Made by a program: the position numbers and the translations under genes. From NCBI GenBank assembly GCA_000961655.1, contig LADR01000043.1, forward strand, positions 1-60,258: a stretch of 60,258 bases of DNA, in the 5' to 3' direction. Positions 34,753 through 43,907 of the stretch are shown one piece after another (the stretch's first letter is position 1; every line of letters begins with the position of its first letter). The DNA is from Desulfatitalea sp. BRH_c12. GTDB lineage: Bacteria; Desulfobacterota; Desulfobacteria; Desulfobacterales; Desulfosarcinaceae. Below the pieces are notes generated by a model. That model ran no database searches and had not been told where the DNA came from. It was given only the letters and a program-made list of their open reading frames with translations.

Positions 34753-36081
34753 CTACTCGATTTCCAGGATTTCTTCAGGATATTCGAGAATGGTATATTT
34801 TCGTGATTTGATGCCTTCAATAAGCTCTTTTTCTGAAAGATACAGACCATCTTCCTTGACGACCGGTTCGCCTAAAGCATTTTTAATTGTACGCACCTGA
34901 CCGTCAATAATGAGTTTGATGCCTGGAAAGAGCAACAGTTCAAGTACGCGGATTACGCCGGCTTTGATCTTCTCTATAATAGCACCGGTCGGCAGCGTCC
35001 CACTTTCGAGACGAATGGAAAGGGAAGAGTCGAGTATGTATTCTTTACCCTGGTATAACAGGCGCATACCCTCATAGATAGGGATTGCCTTTGCGACCGG
35101 CTTGCGGTCCTTGCGAAAATCGTTTTTGATGGCTGTCATCGCATAACCGGCAAGGTTTCCCTTGACTTTGTTTTCCTTTACGTCCTGGTCCACAATGGCT
35201 AAATTTTCCGCGATATGAACCGCATCATATTTTTCAATGAGTTGCTGCGCCTGCTTTGCAGATATCCCATAGTTTTTGATCAACTGCTGGCTGAGCGTAT
35301 TCGCATCGGCCAAGATAGGCGGCGCGGTCTCTTCCGTCTGACTGAGTTTAACACAAAACTTGACCGCACCTACCTTGCGGCCGTTGCGTTTGTATTCCAC
35401 ATCGACTTGTAAGTCTGTTTTGTTGTTAATTTCGGCGATCGCGTTCTTGATAACTATGTTGTTGAGGGACTTAAACTGTTTGTATTCACTTTCTTTTATA
35501 CTAAGTAATTTACGCAGGACTTCAATTTCGATCCACGGTGTTTCGCCGAATCCATCGTCTTTGCGATAATAAAAGTAAATATTTTCATATAATGTTAAAG
35601 CATGCTTGCTGCTGAATTTATTTTGCAGGGACAGGTTGATACGCAAATAGACCGTGGGACTGTAGAGCATTCTGCGCATCGTGGAGGTATATTCCCAATA
35701 ACAGAAACCGTTTTTGATTTGCACTTCCGACAAAAGGGCGGCAACACCCCACTGCTGTTTTCGGTCAGCACCCAGGATATTCCATTCCACATTTGCTTTA
35801 ACCAACCCTCTGAGGGCGTCTTTGAGATGTTTGGTGTTGTTACTATCAAAATTCAAGTAGCGACATAGATCGCCCAGTGGAATTTTGTGAGTTGTTTTAT
35901 TCAGAAGATCATCGTACGCATGGGCCAGCAAAACGTTGAAGCACTTGCGCTGAACCAATGTAATATCACCATCGCTGGTCCCGATCTGAATAGCGGAACT
36001 GTGTTTGATTACTTGTCGTTTCATGCCGCGAAATGCCGTTGGGGCTTGGGCTTCCAGTGTCACAACATTCCTCTTTGGCAA
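34753..36081 (-). CDS. Replication initiator, Rep_3 (RepB/RepE) family
   Basis: A 442-residue plasmid initiator. Its first 250 residues follow the two winged-helix plan of Rep_3 proteins: VIKHSSAIQIGTSDGDITLV QRKCFNVLLAHAYD, LGDLCRYLNFDSNNTKHLKD ALRGLVKANVEWN, then SPTVYLRINLSLQNKFSSKH ALTLYENIYFYY and PWIEIEVLRKLLSIKESEY. Residues 270-442 are extra; LSQQLIKNYGISAKQAQQLI EKY and RKDRKPVAKAI recall C-terminal helicase-contact extensions, but their role is unclear. Iterons lie immediately upstream. The initiator binds them to open the origin. Confidence 0.93.
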   Translation of the reverse strand: MPKRNVVTLEAQAPTAFRGMKRQVIKHSSAIQIGTSDGDITLVQRKCFNVLLAHAYDDLLNKTTHKIPLGDLCRYLNFDSNNTKHLKDALRGLVKANVEWNILGADRKQQWGVAALLSEVQIKNGFCYWEYTSTMRRMLYSPTVYLRINLSLQNKFSSKHALTLYENIYFYYRKDDGFGETPWIEIEVLRKLLSIKESEYKQFKSLNNIVIKNAIAEINNKTDLQVDVEYKRNGRKVGAVKFCVKLSQTEETAPPILADANTLSQQLIKNYGISAKQAQQLIEKYDAVHIAENLAIVDQDVKENKVKGNLAGYAMTAIKNDFRKDRKPVAKAIPIYEGMRLLYQGKEYILDSSLSIRLESGTLPTGAIIEKIKAGVIRVLELLLFPGIKLIIDGQVRTIKNALGEPVVKEDGLYLSEKELIEGIKSRKYTILEYPEEILEIE

Positions 36082-36166
36082 AAGGTAAGAGCAAGTGGAG
36101 ATATACTGCTGAAATAATGAGGCGGACCGATTGTGTCAAACAATTTTATGCAATTGGCTGATTTCT

Positions 36167-37160
36167 ATCCCAAATCCCTTTACCTTTTCAGATTCATCAT
36201 CTTTTTGTAAATTCTGGAATTTCAGCACTTTGACCACCGAAAAGGCTTCGTTTTCATTAAGGTCATCATCATCCCATAAATGTTTACCTTTTTACGCGGC
36301 GATCGTGACCTGCAGAGTTTAGGTACCTTCCAAAGTACAAGATTTGGGTGCCACTGACTAAATAATACTATATATTGTATTTGCATGGCTTGTCTATATA
36401 AGTTCCTGGTGATGCCTCCTGCTCCCATAAACGATGACCATACAATTTTCTTCCATGACTGCGGGAATATCCCAATTTCCTTAACTTTAAAGGATATCCA
36501 TCGATAAATGGCTAATTTTAGCAGGCTATATATTGCTGAATTAATAGGTATTTTTTGGTTAAAAATTACAGATAGGTGAAATTCAGGGTCCCAATAAAAA
36601 TAATGACCTTTGATCCCAAATCTCTTTACCTTTTCGACTCCGGCTACTACATATTGACACGGGGCGAACTGGAAGTGGAATATATTGCGCAACAGCTGGT
36701 CGCTCACACCTCCCTGCCCTGCTCCCAAATCCTTTAACCTTTAATCGGTTTATTTATAAACTCAGCACCTTTCGAACACACTGTGTTTTCTCGCTAAGGA
36801 TAATGACCCACCTAAAGGTTATTGGAATTGGGACCTATTCGTTCCCGAGCCCTATGTGGAATAGATCGGATTTCTCTGCGAGGTTGTACATTCATCCCAT
36901 AAACATAGACCATCGAAGGGGGGCCAAGGGGGTTGAATGGTCTAGGCCGATCTGTTGAGTAAAGGACAGGGTTGTTCAAACGAATGTGTTTCCGACTGAG
37001 GGGGTGCCACTATCACGCAAGGACATTTGATATCCCAAAAACGTTAACCTCACGCTCCCATAATCCATTACCTTTATCAATGATGCTGACCTTTTATCAC
37101 AAATCATTTATCCCTGATTCCCACAAACGTTAACCGCCAATCCCAAATATAATGACCTAA
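36167..37160 (+). repeat. Origin region with about 14 degenerate iterons (candidate oriV)
   Basis: A repeated 20-24 base unit with approximate consensus (A/G)(C/T)TCCCA-AAAnnnTTAACCTTT begins at 36167, 36271, 36421, 36469, 36588, 36613, 36721, 36894, 37032, 37054, 37095 (poor), 37117 and 37140, plus one copy in the opposite orientation at 36814-36834. Closest pairs are spaced 22-25 bases, about two helical turns. No convincing gene lies in 36082-37249. Position directly upstream of a Rep_3 initiator gene is the standard place for iterons, so this is the likely vegetative origin. Consensus was built by eye. Confidence 0.8.
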
Positions 37161-37249
37161 CATCCCTTATCTATCTGATTTAAATGCAATTATGGCTCAC
37201 ATAAACTATACAAATAATATAAAAGATTGCAAACAGGCATGCCTGCTTT

Positions 37250-37732
37250 CTAATTTTTCAAAATCATTTTTGCAAAACGACTGTCTAACCCATTCTCCCT
37301 TAACTCTGTAGCCACAACACCGATAGCGGCCTCTACGATAGAGGATTTGGAAATTTTATTGAAATCGCGTCGAGGCGCCATACGACGCATTGCCGTCTTT
37401 AGATCTTCCAACTGGTAATTTATCTCCATGGAAAGATAAAAAGTAACTCTTACCTTTTCATCTTCCGTAATATTGGCGTCGGCAGATAAATACGTGTTAT
37501 CTTCCGGCAAGGAATTTTGCGTTTCTTTTTCAGTTACTTGCTGTTCCTGGGATTCAATTCCGAGTGGCTTGCTGGCATCAATTTTAAGCGTTTCAGGTTC
37601 TTTTTGAACGGTATCGTGATTTTCGGCTGCTGCGGTGTCCTTATCCTTCTCAGGCTCCAAAAAATCCGCGATGGATTTAACATTGCCACCCAATATAGAG
37701 CGCGTCATTCCTTTGAAATCTTTTTTGCTCAT
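37250..37732 (-). CDS. ParA partner: ribbon-helix-helix partition protein
   Basis: A 160-residue protein coupled to parA by a four-base overlap. Residues 1-90 are polar and disordered (repeated Glu, Asp, Gln, Lys). Residues about 93-150 look like a ribbon-helix-helix DNA-binding fold: KVRVTFYLSMEINYQLEDLK (strand plus helix) and FNKISKSSIVEAAIGVVATE L. This tail-plus-RHH plan is that of ParG-like centromere-binding proteins of type Ib systems, in which the flexible tail stimulates ParA. An ordinary HTH ParB is absent. The AT-rich repeats upstream of parA would be the binding target. Confidence 0.75.
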   Translation of the reverse strand: MSKKDFKGMTRSILGGNVKSIADFLEPEKDKDTAAAENHDTVQKEPETLKIDASKPLGIESQEQQVTEKETQNSLPEDNTYLSADANITEDEKVRVTFYLSMEINYQLEDLKTAMRRMAPRRDFNKISKSSIVEAAIGVVATELRENGLDSRFAKMILKN

Positions 37733-38490
37733 TTGGATTCCTCCATTTTCCGGATAAACTCCTCGGCCAACGCGGTAAAAAAATCCGCGGCAATTCCGCC
37801 CGGTTCGTACTCGAAAACATTCTGTCTAAGCCCAGGAGCTTCGGAAATACTAACGCGGTTATAAATTTTGGTTTCCCAAATCATTCCATTCAAATCATTT
37901 TTCAGTTCATCCATGATGGTGTTCTGCATCTTACGTTTATGGCTTTCCACCATCGAAAAAATGATGCCGGCGATCTGAATATTTTCATTGATTTTACGCG
38001 CTTTGGCTTTTTCAACGGTATCGAAAAAATCTTTTAGGCCGTTGAGTACTTGAAATTCAGGCACAACGGGAATGATGACGCGATCGCATGCTTTCAAAAC
38101 CGCCAAAAACAGCGATCCCATGGAAGGCAGACTATCGATGAGGATGTAATCGTAATTTGCTGACATGGATGACAAGCCTTCTTGCAATCCCCAGATGGCC
38201 TCAATGCCGCGATCCGCAACTCCGGCTAGCATTCCATCGCATCCGATGAAATCAAGATTGGGGTAAACGTTTATGGGGCTTACCTCCTTGTCGTTATAAA
38301 AGTTGCGGACGTACCCATCCGTTTCTGAAATTTGAAAATCACGCCCCAAAATAGATTTGGTTAAACTCGCCTGGGGATCAAAATCCACGAGAAGGGTTTT
38401 TTTGTTCTTGCGCGATAGCGCCGCAGACAGGTTTTGTGCTATCGCCGTTTTTCCTACCCCACCCTTTTGGTTGGTTATGCCAATATTCAC
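37729..38490 (-). CDS. parA: ParA partition ATPase
   Basis: A 253-residue deviant-Walker ATPase for plasmid segregation. MNIGITNQKGGVGKTAIAQN holds the signature Lys (KGGVGKT); Walker A' LVDFDPQASLTKSIL and the DSLPS motif (YILIDSLPSMGSL) follow. There is no N-terminal HTH, so it is the short type Ib/Soj-like form. It overlaps the RHH partner. A long non-coding region precedes it, suitable for promoter and centromere. Confidence 0.95.
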   Translation of the reverse strand: MNIGITNQKGGVGKTAIAQNLSAALSRKNKKTLLVDFDPQASLTKSILGRDFQISETDGYVRNFYNDKEVSPINVYPNLDFIGCDGMLAGVADRGIEAIWGLQEGLSSMSANYDYILIDSLPSMGSLFLAVLKACDRVIIPVVPEFQVLNGLKDFFDTVEKAKARKINENIQIAGIIFSMVESHKRKMQNTIMDELKNDLNGMIWETKIYNRVSISEAPGLRQNVFEYEPGGIAADFFTALAEEFIRKMEESK

Positions 38491-39204
38491 GTTTGGGCCT
38501 CCGCATGCGTTGAGATTAAGATAAATTGTTTTTTATTTAAGGATGTCTTTATTGAAAGGCATAATGAGGCTATGCGGTAATTATTTTTTAACCATAGATG
38601 AAACAATATGTCATTGTCAATAATATATAAAAACAGAAAGGCATCAAGGAGGTAAAACATTAAGGGTATTTTGATGCAAAAGCACAAAGAGGTCTATATG
38701 TTATATTGTTATTTAAACCATACGGCAATGCCACAATAACATAAAACCATAAAATGTTAGTGGTAAAAAAGTGGGGCGTAATAAGATTCGTTTCCGGCCC
38801 AAAGTTTGCGCAACATTTACATCTGCAGTCCCGCCCCCCAGCTAAAACATTCATGCACTTTAGAATCTCCCCATGGGAACCGGTCCAGATCTACAGATAA
38901 AGAACTTCCCCACCTAAAACATAAAAGCATAAGGAAGTTTTTGTTTAAATATATATAGATGTAATATGCCATTTTATGGCTTTATTTAATTATCTAAAAA
39001 CACAATATCCTATAAAAATAATTATTGTAATAAAGTAAAGCTGCTTGATTTAAATGCGGTGTGTATGGGAAAAAATAAAGGCATAAATATGCTGTTGTGT
39101 AATGTTAAGCACATGTTGAGGGGCGATTTCGAGTCCGCAACCTTCTTTTGCATAATTATGAAAAGGCTTAAAACAATATAAGCCCCCCAGGCAATCAAAC
39201 AATA

Positions 39205-39395
39205 CAATGTAAATTACGGTAATGAAATAATAACATCTTTATTGGTTTATGTAAAAAATTAAATTATTGCATAAATCGAGGAGCGACAGCCCGGGGGGAT
39301 TGTCCCCCAAGCTCGTTCATTAATTTTGGGGATCCTCCCCATTATGGCATATTATTGTATTAAAGCAAGCAATAAAAATAGAAAAATGTTTTATC
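39205..39395 (+). repeat. Direct repeat A with structured GC core
   Basis: About 190 bases matching 39428-39612: an AT-rich flank (GTAATGAAATAATAACAT, TTTATTGGTTTATGTAA), a core ATAAATCGAGGAGCGACAGCC with hairpin GGGGG...CCCCC, AGCTCGTTCATT, AATTTTGGGG, and a closing TATTATTGTATTAAA. GAGC before and GCTC after the hairpin can pair. Identity is patchy, highest at the core borders. Confidence 0.65.
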
Positions 39396-39427
39396 TTATT
39401 TGCATAAAACATTACTTAAACACTGAT

Positions 39428-39612
39428 AATTTTTACAGCAATGAAGTAATAACATTTTTATTGGATTATGTAATCAATCATTGAGGGGGCATAAATCGGA
39501 GAACGACAGCCCCCCTGAAATTTGCCCCAAGGTTCGTTCATTTAATTTTGGGGTCCCTCAATGGGCAGATTATTGTATCAAAACAATCAATAAAAATTAT
39601 TTTACCATATTT
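39428..39612 (+). repeat. Direct repeat B with structured GC core
   Basis: Second copy: GCAATGAAGTAATAACAT, TTTATTGGATTATGTAA, core ATAAATCGGAGAACGACAGCC with CCCCC...GGGGC-type pairing changed, AGGTTCGTTCATT, AATTTTGGGG and TATTATTGTATCAAA. Here GAAC pairs with GTTC where copy A has GAGC/GCTC, a compensatory change. Confidence 0.65.
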
Positions 39613-39833
39613 AAATAAAAACATAATTGAACACTGACATAAAGTAAATGGCTCATCAATTATGTCATACTCATATACGCAGAAGATGACCCATTCGGGA
39701 GGGGGGGTAAGGTGGCCCGGTTGGCGGCAAGAATAAACTGTGGAGGAAACTTATTTGGGGGTTTTGATGCTTTTATTTAATTATGCAATAATGTTTTTGC
39801 GACAGGCGAGCGCTGATAGATTTTTAGTCATGA

Positions 39834-40097
39834 TCACTTGTATAATTTTTCCTTTTCCTTCTCGATTTGCACGAGTATGGCTTTTATGAAAAAATCTTGC
39901 AGACTTGAATATTCGGATCGCAGCGAATTTGCGACGATTTTCTCGGCTTGCAGTTTTATTGGGAGTGGCAATCTGAGTTGGAACTGTTTGATTATATCTG
40001 GATTGGCTTCTTCCCAAGGTAATTTTGCGGATTTTGGCATCGTTTTCGGGCCCTTTCGATTAATACCAAGTGTATCGACCATATCATTTGATTTCAT
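39834..40097 (-). CDS. Small ribbon-helix-helix-like protein (up to 87 aa)
   Basis: The C-terminal half reads IKQFQLRLPLPIKLQAEKIV then SEYSSLQDFFIKAILVQIEK EKEKL, a strand followed by two helices, the pattern of CopG/Arc-type RHH proteins. Start is uncertain: ATG 40097 lacks a ribosome site; Met20 (40040) has AAAGGG nearby. It sits beside the repeated region and may regulate it or copy number. No lesions seen. Confidence 0.55.
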   Translation of the reverse strand: MKSNDMVDTLGINRKGPKTMPKSAKLPWEEANPDIIKQFQLRLPLPIKLQAEKIVANSLRSEYSSLQDFFIKAILVQIEKEKEKLYK

Positions 40098-40296
40098 GCG
40101 GACTCATAGCAATGATTTCGATCTTCAGCAAAGACAAATTGTTCGGAATCTGATCGGGTAATCTTCGAGCCGGAACCGAGCCCGGCCCATAAAGTTCATG
40201 GTCCCGACTCGGATCTTATCAGCCCCGCCAGACATCCCCAGGCATTATGGGTGCGGCTTGTTTAACCGCAAGAGGATAAGGGTGTGTTAATTGCCA

Positions 40297-40410
40297 CTGA
40301 TATAGAGCCATTTCATGTTCACCGAAATAGAGCCACTTGATGTTCACCGAAATGAGGCCACCTGAAAGTCACCGAAATAGAGCCATCCTATTTTCGGCGA
40401 AATAGAGCCG
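40297..40410 (+). repeat. IS21 left-end transposase-binding repeats
   Basis: Five tandem units with an exact 25-base period: GAGCCA-type cores at 40305, 40330, 40355 (GGCCA variant), 40380 and 40405, each in a context like CACCGAAATAGAGCCAC. Two more lie at the right end in inverse orientation (42972 and 42996). Multiple end repeats are the known binding sites of IstA-like transposases. Confidence 0.85.
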
Positions 40411-40503
40411 CCCGGTGAGTCTATCGGGCCAAAGGTATCTCGGACCAAACTTGATAATCGTGTAAACTCCCAAGAAAAACTCAAACCCTTGGGAGGATCA
40501 GTG

Positions 40504-42045
40504 ATGGCCAACAGGAGGTTCGAGATGTACCAGTACCGACAGATCATTCATTGCATGCGCATGGGACAAAGCGATCGCACGATTGCTCAAAGCCGCCTGG
40601 TGGGGCGAATCAAATGCGCCCAGGTCCGGGCAGTGGCTCTTGAGAAGGGCTGGCTCGGCGAGGGCCCGCTTCCCGATGACACTGAATTGGCACAGGCGTT
40701 TAAAGGCAATCGCAGCGCCAATAGCACCCGAAAGTCTTTATGCGAGCGCTATCAGGATCAAATCAAACAGTGGCTTTCGCAGGGCATTCAGGCAACCACC
40801 ATCTTTCAGGCGCTGGTGGACCGGTTTGGCTTTACCGGCAGCTACTCTTCTTTATGCCGCCTGGTGCGAAGGCTGCGGGATGCAAATCCCGATGTGACCT
40901 GCATTTTGGAGTTTGCCCCGGGCGAAGCCGCGCAGGTCGACTTTGGCAAAGGGCCGGACATCATCGATGCTTTTTCGGGAAAGCTCATCAAGACCTGGAT
41001 TTTTGTAATGACGTTATGCTTTTCTCGCCACATGTATGCTGAAATCGTCGTCGATCAGAAAATCGCCACCTGGCTTGGCTGCCATCGACGGGCCTTTGAG
41101 TTTTTCACCGGCGTGCCGGCCAAGACCATTATCGACAACGCCAAGTGCGCCATCGTCAGAGCCTGCTACAGAGACCCGCAAGTGCAGCGATCCTATGCCG
41201 AGCTTGCGCAAGGGTATGGTTTTATGATTTCTCCTTGCCCGCCCAGAGATCCGAAGAAAAAAGGTCGGGTCGAGTCGGGAGTAAAGTATGTCAAGAAACG
41301 GTTCGTGCCGCTGCGCAGCTTCCGTTCGTTGGAAGATGCCAATGCGCAGCTGATGCAATGGGTAATGCAGACCGCCGGCAACCGCACCCATGGCACCACG
41401 CGCGAAAAACCCCTGACACTATTTGCCCAGATCGAAAAGTCCGTGATGAGAAAGCTTCCCGATGTGCCTGTGCAGGTTGCCGTCTGGGCGCAGGCCAAAC
41501 TGCATCCCGATTGCCATGTGCGATTTGAAAACTGCCTCTACTCGGCCCCTTATCGGCTCGTTAATCACCCACTTTGGCTCAAGGTGGTCGACAACAACGT
41601 TAAAATCTACCACGACCTTCAGTTGCTGGCCGTTCATCCCAGACTCCAAAAGCCCGGTCAGCGCTCAACCGTGGACGATCACCTGCCACCGGAAGCCATT
41701 GCCTACAAGACCCAAGACCCGCCGTGGTGTCTAAACCAGGCCGAAGCAATCGGTGCCAACTGCCGTCAACTGATCGAACTGCTGTTCAGCGACCGTGTGT
41801 TGGACAATTTGCGCGCTGCCCAGGGGGTGGTAGGCCTTGGTAAAAAGTATGGCTCCATGCGCCTTGAGCATGCCTGCAAAAGAGCACTTTTTTATGACAA
41901 TCCCAGATATGCCACCGTCAAAAGCATTTTGCAGCAAGGGCTGGATCAGGTGCCGCTGACCGAGATCAATTGGCCGGCATTGTCTGCAACCTACACGGGT
42001 GCAGCCAGGTTCATACGGCCTGCGGCCGAACTGCAGTTGCAGTGA
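40504..42045 (+). CDS. istA: IS21-family transposase IstA
   Basis: A 513-residue DDE transposase. An N-terminal helix-turn-helix (RQIIHCMRMGQSDRTIAQSR) is followed by the rve core with Asp in AQVDFGKGPDIIDAF near residue 145, Asp in TIIDNAKCAIVRA near 212 and Glu in GRVESGVKYVKKRF near 256. ATG 40504 is chosen because GGGAGGA lies six bases upstream; the in-frame TTG at 40489 overlaps that site. Works with IstB. No lesion seen. Confidence 0.95.
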   Translation: MANRRFEMYQYRQIIHCMRMGQSDRTIAQSRLVGRIKCAQVRAVALEKGWLGEGPLPDDTELAQAFKGNRSANSTRKSLCERYQDQIKQWLSQGIQATTIFQALVDRFGFTGSYSSLCRLVRRLRDANPDVTCILEFAPGEAAQVDFGKGPDIIDAFSGKLIKTWIFVMTLCFSRHMYAEIVVDQKIATWLGCHRRAFEFFTGVPAKTIIDNAKCAIVRACYRDPQVQRSYAELAQGYGFMISPCPPRDPKKKGRVESGVKYVKKRFVPLRSFRSLEDANAQLMQWVMQTAGNRTHGTTREKPLTLFAQIEKSVMRKLPDVPVQVAVWAQAKLHPDCHVRFENCLYSAPYRLVNHPLWLKVVDNNVKIYHDLQLLAVHPRLQKPGQRSTVDDHLPPEAIAYKTQDPPWCLNQAEAIGANCRQLIELLFSDRVLDNLRAAQGVVGLGKKYGSMRLEHACKRALFYDNPRYATVKSILQQGLDQVPLTEINWPALSATYTGAARFIRPAAELQLQ

Positions 42046-42060
42046 TGAAAGGAGGCCACA

Positions 42061-42762
42061 ATGAACCCAATGCCCGAATTGATCCCGATGCTCAAGCAAC
42101 TGCGGCTGTCCGGCATTCTTGACTCCATCGAGTCGCGCAACCGGCAGGCAATCGAAAAAAAACTATCCTACATGGATTTTTTGGCCACCATCGTCACCGA
42201 TGAGACCGAGCGGCGCAATCAAAAGAAGCTGGCGGCTGCACTTCGCCGGGCCAACTTCCGCAACCAGAAAACCCTGGAGGAATTTGACTTCACATTTAAC
42301 CCCAATATCAACCGTCCTCTAATCAGCGAACTTGCTGCCTGCCGGTATATGGAAGAGAAGGTCTGCGTTTTGATCGTCGGCCCCTGCGGCACCGGCAAAA
42401 GCCATATCGCCCAGGCCCTGGGCCACTGCGCCATCCGCTGCGGTTATGACGTGCTTTTTGTCAGTGCCTCCAAAATGCTCTCCCAGCTTAACGCCGCGCG
42501 CGCCGCCAACGGCTTCGACCGGCAGTTCGCCAAACTGACATCGGTAGATTTGTTGATCATTGATGACTTTGGACTCAAGCCCTTGAAGGGCATCCAGGAC
42601 GAAGACTTTCATGACGTTATTGCCGAGCGCTACGAGCGCAAGAGCACCATTGTGACTTCGAACCTGGACATACCGGAGTGGCCCGAAGCCTTCGCCAATC
42701 GCATTCTCAGCGCGGCAACCATCGATCGACTGCGCCACGGCGCCTACAAAGTAGTTGCTTGA
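42061..42762 (+). CDS. istB: IS21-family helper ATPase IstB
   Basis: A 233-residue DnaC-like AAA+ ATPase that directs IstA to target DNA. Walker A is LIVGPCGTGKSHIAQALG near residues 103-120, Walker B is LLIIDDFGLKPLKG near 163-176, and the C-terminal STIVTSNLDIPEWPEAFANR segment is typical. AAAGGAGG precedes the ATG, 15 bases after istA. Intact, so the element may be active. Confidence 0.95.
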   Translation: MNPMPELIPMLKQLRLSGILDSIESRNRQAIEKKLSYMDFLATIVTDETERRNQKKLAAALRRANFRNQKTLEEFDFTFNPNINRPLISELAACRYMEEKVCVLIVGPCGTGKSHIAQALGHCAIRCGYDVLFVSASKMLSQLNAARAANGFDRQFAKLTSVDLLIIDDFGLKPLKGIQDEDFHDVIAERYERKSTIVTSNLDIPEWPEAFANRILSAATIDRLRHGAYKVVA

Positions 42763-43021
42763 AGGGAAAAGCTATCGATCGCCACGTCTAGTAACCAAAC
42801 AAAAACCGGAGCCTTCGAAAAAATGATCAGCCCGACTCAATCTCAATCTTAGCGCGACCGGTTCGGGGGGATTTTATGGTCCCCCCGAACCTGGTTCAGC
42901 GCACCGCAGAAAGGGGGGTGATAAACTCGTTTTGAAAAGGCCGTCCGAGATGATTTTTGGACCATTTTTAGTGGCTTCATTACGGCGAAAACGGGTGGCT
43001 CGATTAGAGTGATTATTGACA

Positions 43022-43061
43022 GGGTGTGGATAGACGGCAGAAACGCCGACAATCCACACCC
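43022..43061 (+). repeat. Perfect hairpin at IS21 right junction
   Basis: GGGTGTGGAT (43022-43031) pairs with ATCCACACCC (43052-43061), and inside it CGGC (43035-43038) pairs with GCCG (43045-43048). In the pre-insertion sequence the stem was two pairs longer (AAGGG...CCCTT). It could be a terminator or a plasmid structural site; the T run after it is short. Confidence 0.75.
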
Positions 43062-43378
43062 TTTATAGTGCGGTTATATGGGCCGCTCCAGGGTGATGCC
43101 TGGGGTTGACTGCCGGGGCTCGTAGCCACCACAATCCCCGACCGCCACCCCCCTATTAGAATAATTTAGTGGGGCCAAAGGATAGTCCCACCCATGGAAA
43201 CACACAGGGCCTCCGTCGCTGCTGAACCATGGAACAAGCATAAAAATATCAAATGATATCATACGAAATAAAATCAAATAAAATGGTAGTTGACTTGCGC
43301 GATTATCCGCTATATTGGAATAATTATTGACCGATAGGATTCAGGAAACCAGAAACGGAAAGGGGAGGAAGGGCGGAT
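43062..43378. other. Intergenic before ssb remnant
   Basis: About 315 bases. TTGACT near 43290 and TATATT near 43311 could be a promoter, but the spacer is only 15. No gene recognised. Confidence 0.35.
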
Positions 43379-43700
43379 ATGATCAACAAGGTTTTTTAAA
43401 TCGGAAACGTTGGAGAGACTCCGAAATGGCGGGGAGGGTGTGCATATTTTCAATGGCTACCCAGATTAGATGGCTCAACGGCGAAGGCAAGCACCAATCT
43501 GAAAAAGAGTGGCACCCGTTGGTGGTGAAAGGGAAAAAGCTGAAAACTGCGTGAAGTCGATTAAAAAAGGGATGTTGATCTACGTCGAAGGGCACAAACA
43601 AACATCAAGCTATGTGGCAGGCGTGACGGTTGAAGAGAAAGAGATCAAGAGCTACCGAAGCAAGATTGTAGTGGATGAATTTCGTCGATTGCACGGTTGA
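43379..43700 (+). pseudogene. ssb: Single-stranded DNA-binding protein, broken
   Basis: Starting at ATG 43379 (after GGAGG) the pieces read MINKVF, stop, IGNVGETP, a frame change, LATQIRWLNGEGKHQ-like, KEWHPLVV, another frame change, and AENCVKSIKKGMLIYVEGHK QTSSY ... YRSKIVVDEFRRLHG. That is the OB-fold order of SSB (W-x-V, AE--KGxxxYVEG, R-T). One stop and at least two frame changes disable it. Conjugative plasmids often carry ssb in the leading region, so its loss is notable. Confidence 0.78.
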
Positions 43701-43907
43701 ATTAGACACCCCCTACATTACGGTCAAAAGAGCAGGCTTTTGGAACCAGTCGGAAAACGCAATTGCGTGAGGATTGCCCAAAGTTAGGCATCTCGCTGAT
43801 TATGTCTTACCCGATACTGTTATAGAAATGACTATGTCTCGCTTCCGTGGACAGCAGGGCAGGGGGGTCTATGACAATCTGCTAAATGCGCAAGGAGATA
43901 GGACTTT

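Larger units (their letters stand above)
38491..39833. other. AT-rich non-coding region upstream of parA
   Basis: More than 1.3 kb without a credible gene. It holds many AT-rich motifs repeated in variants (TAAAACATAAAA near 38740 and 38920; AATAACATCTTTATTGG and AATAACATTTTTATTGG; GCATAAATCG twice) and G/C-rich islands that can fold. Two long direct repeats are listed separately. The place and make-up fit a partition centromere or a second origin element. Confidence 0.55.
40285..43021 (+). mobile_element. IS21-family element with 5-bp target duplication
   Basis: Complete element with istA and istB. Left end starts TGTTAATTGCCACTGATATAG; the right end, read inwards on the other strand, starts TGTCAATAATCACTCTAATC, an imperfect terminal inverted repeat ending in the family's TG/CA. 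GGGTG flanks both sides (40280-40284 and 43022-43026), a 5-bp target duplication that shows a fairly recent insertion. Without the element the flanks rebuild a perfect hairpin. Confidence 0.92.

Noticed and set aside
39838-40161. Plus-strand frame (107 aa) over the small RHH gene
   Set aside because: The minus-strand frame has an RHH pattern; the plus frame does not and lacks a ribosome site.
40297-40410. Short regular repeats as a CRISPR array
   Set aside because: Period is only 25 bases without unique spacers, and the units belong to the IS21 left end with matches at its right end.
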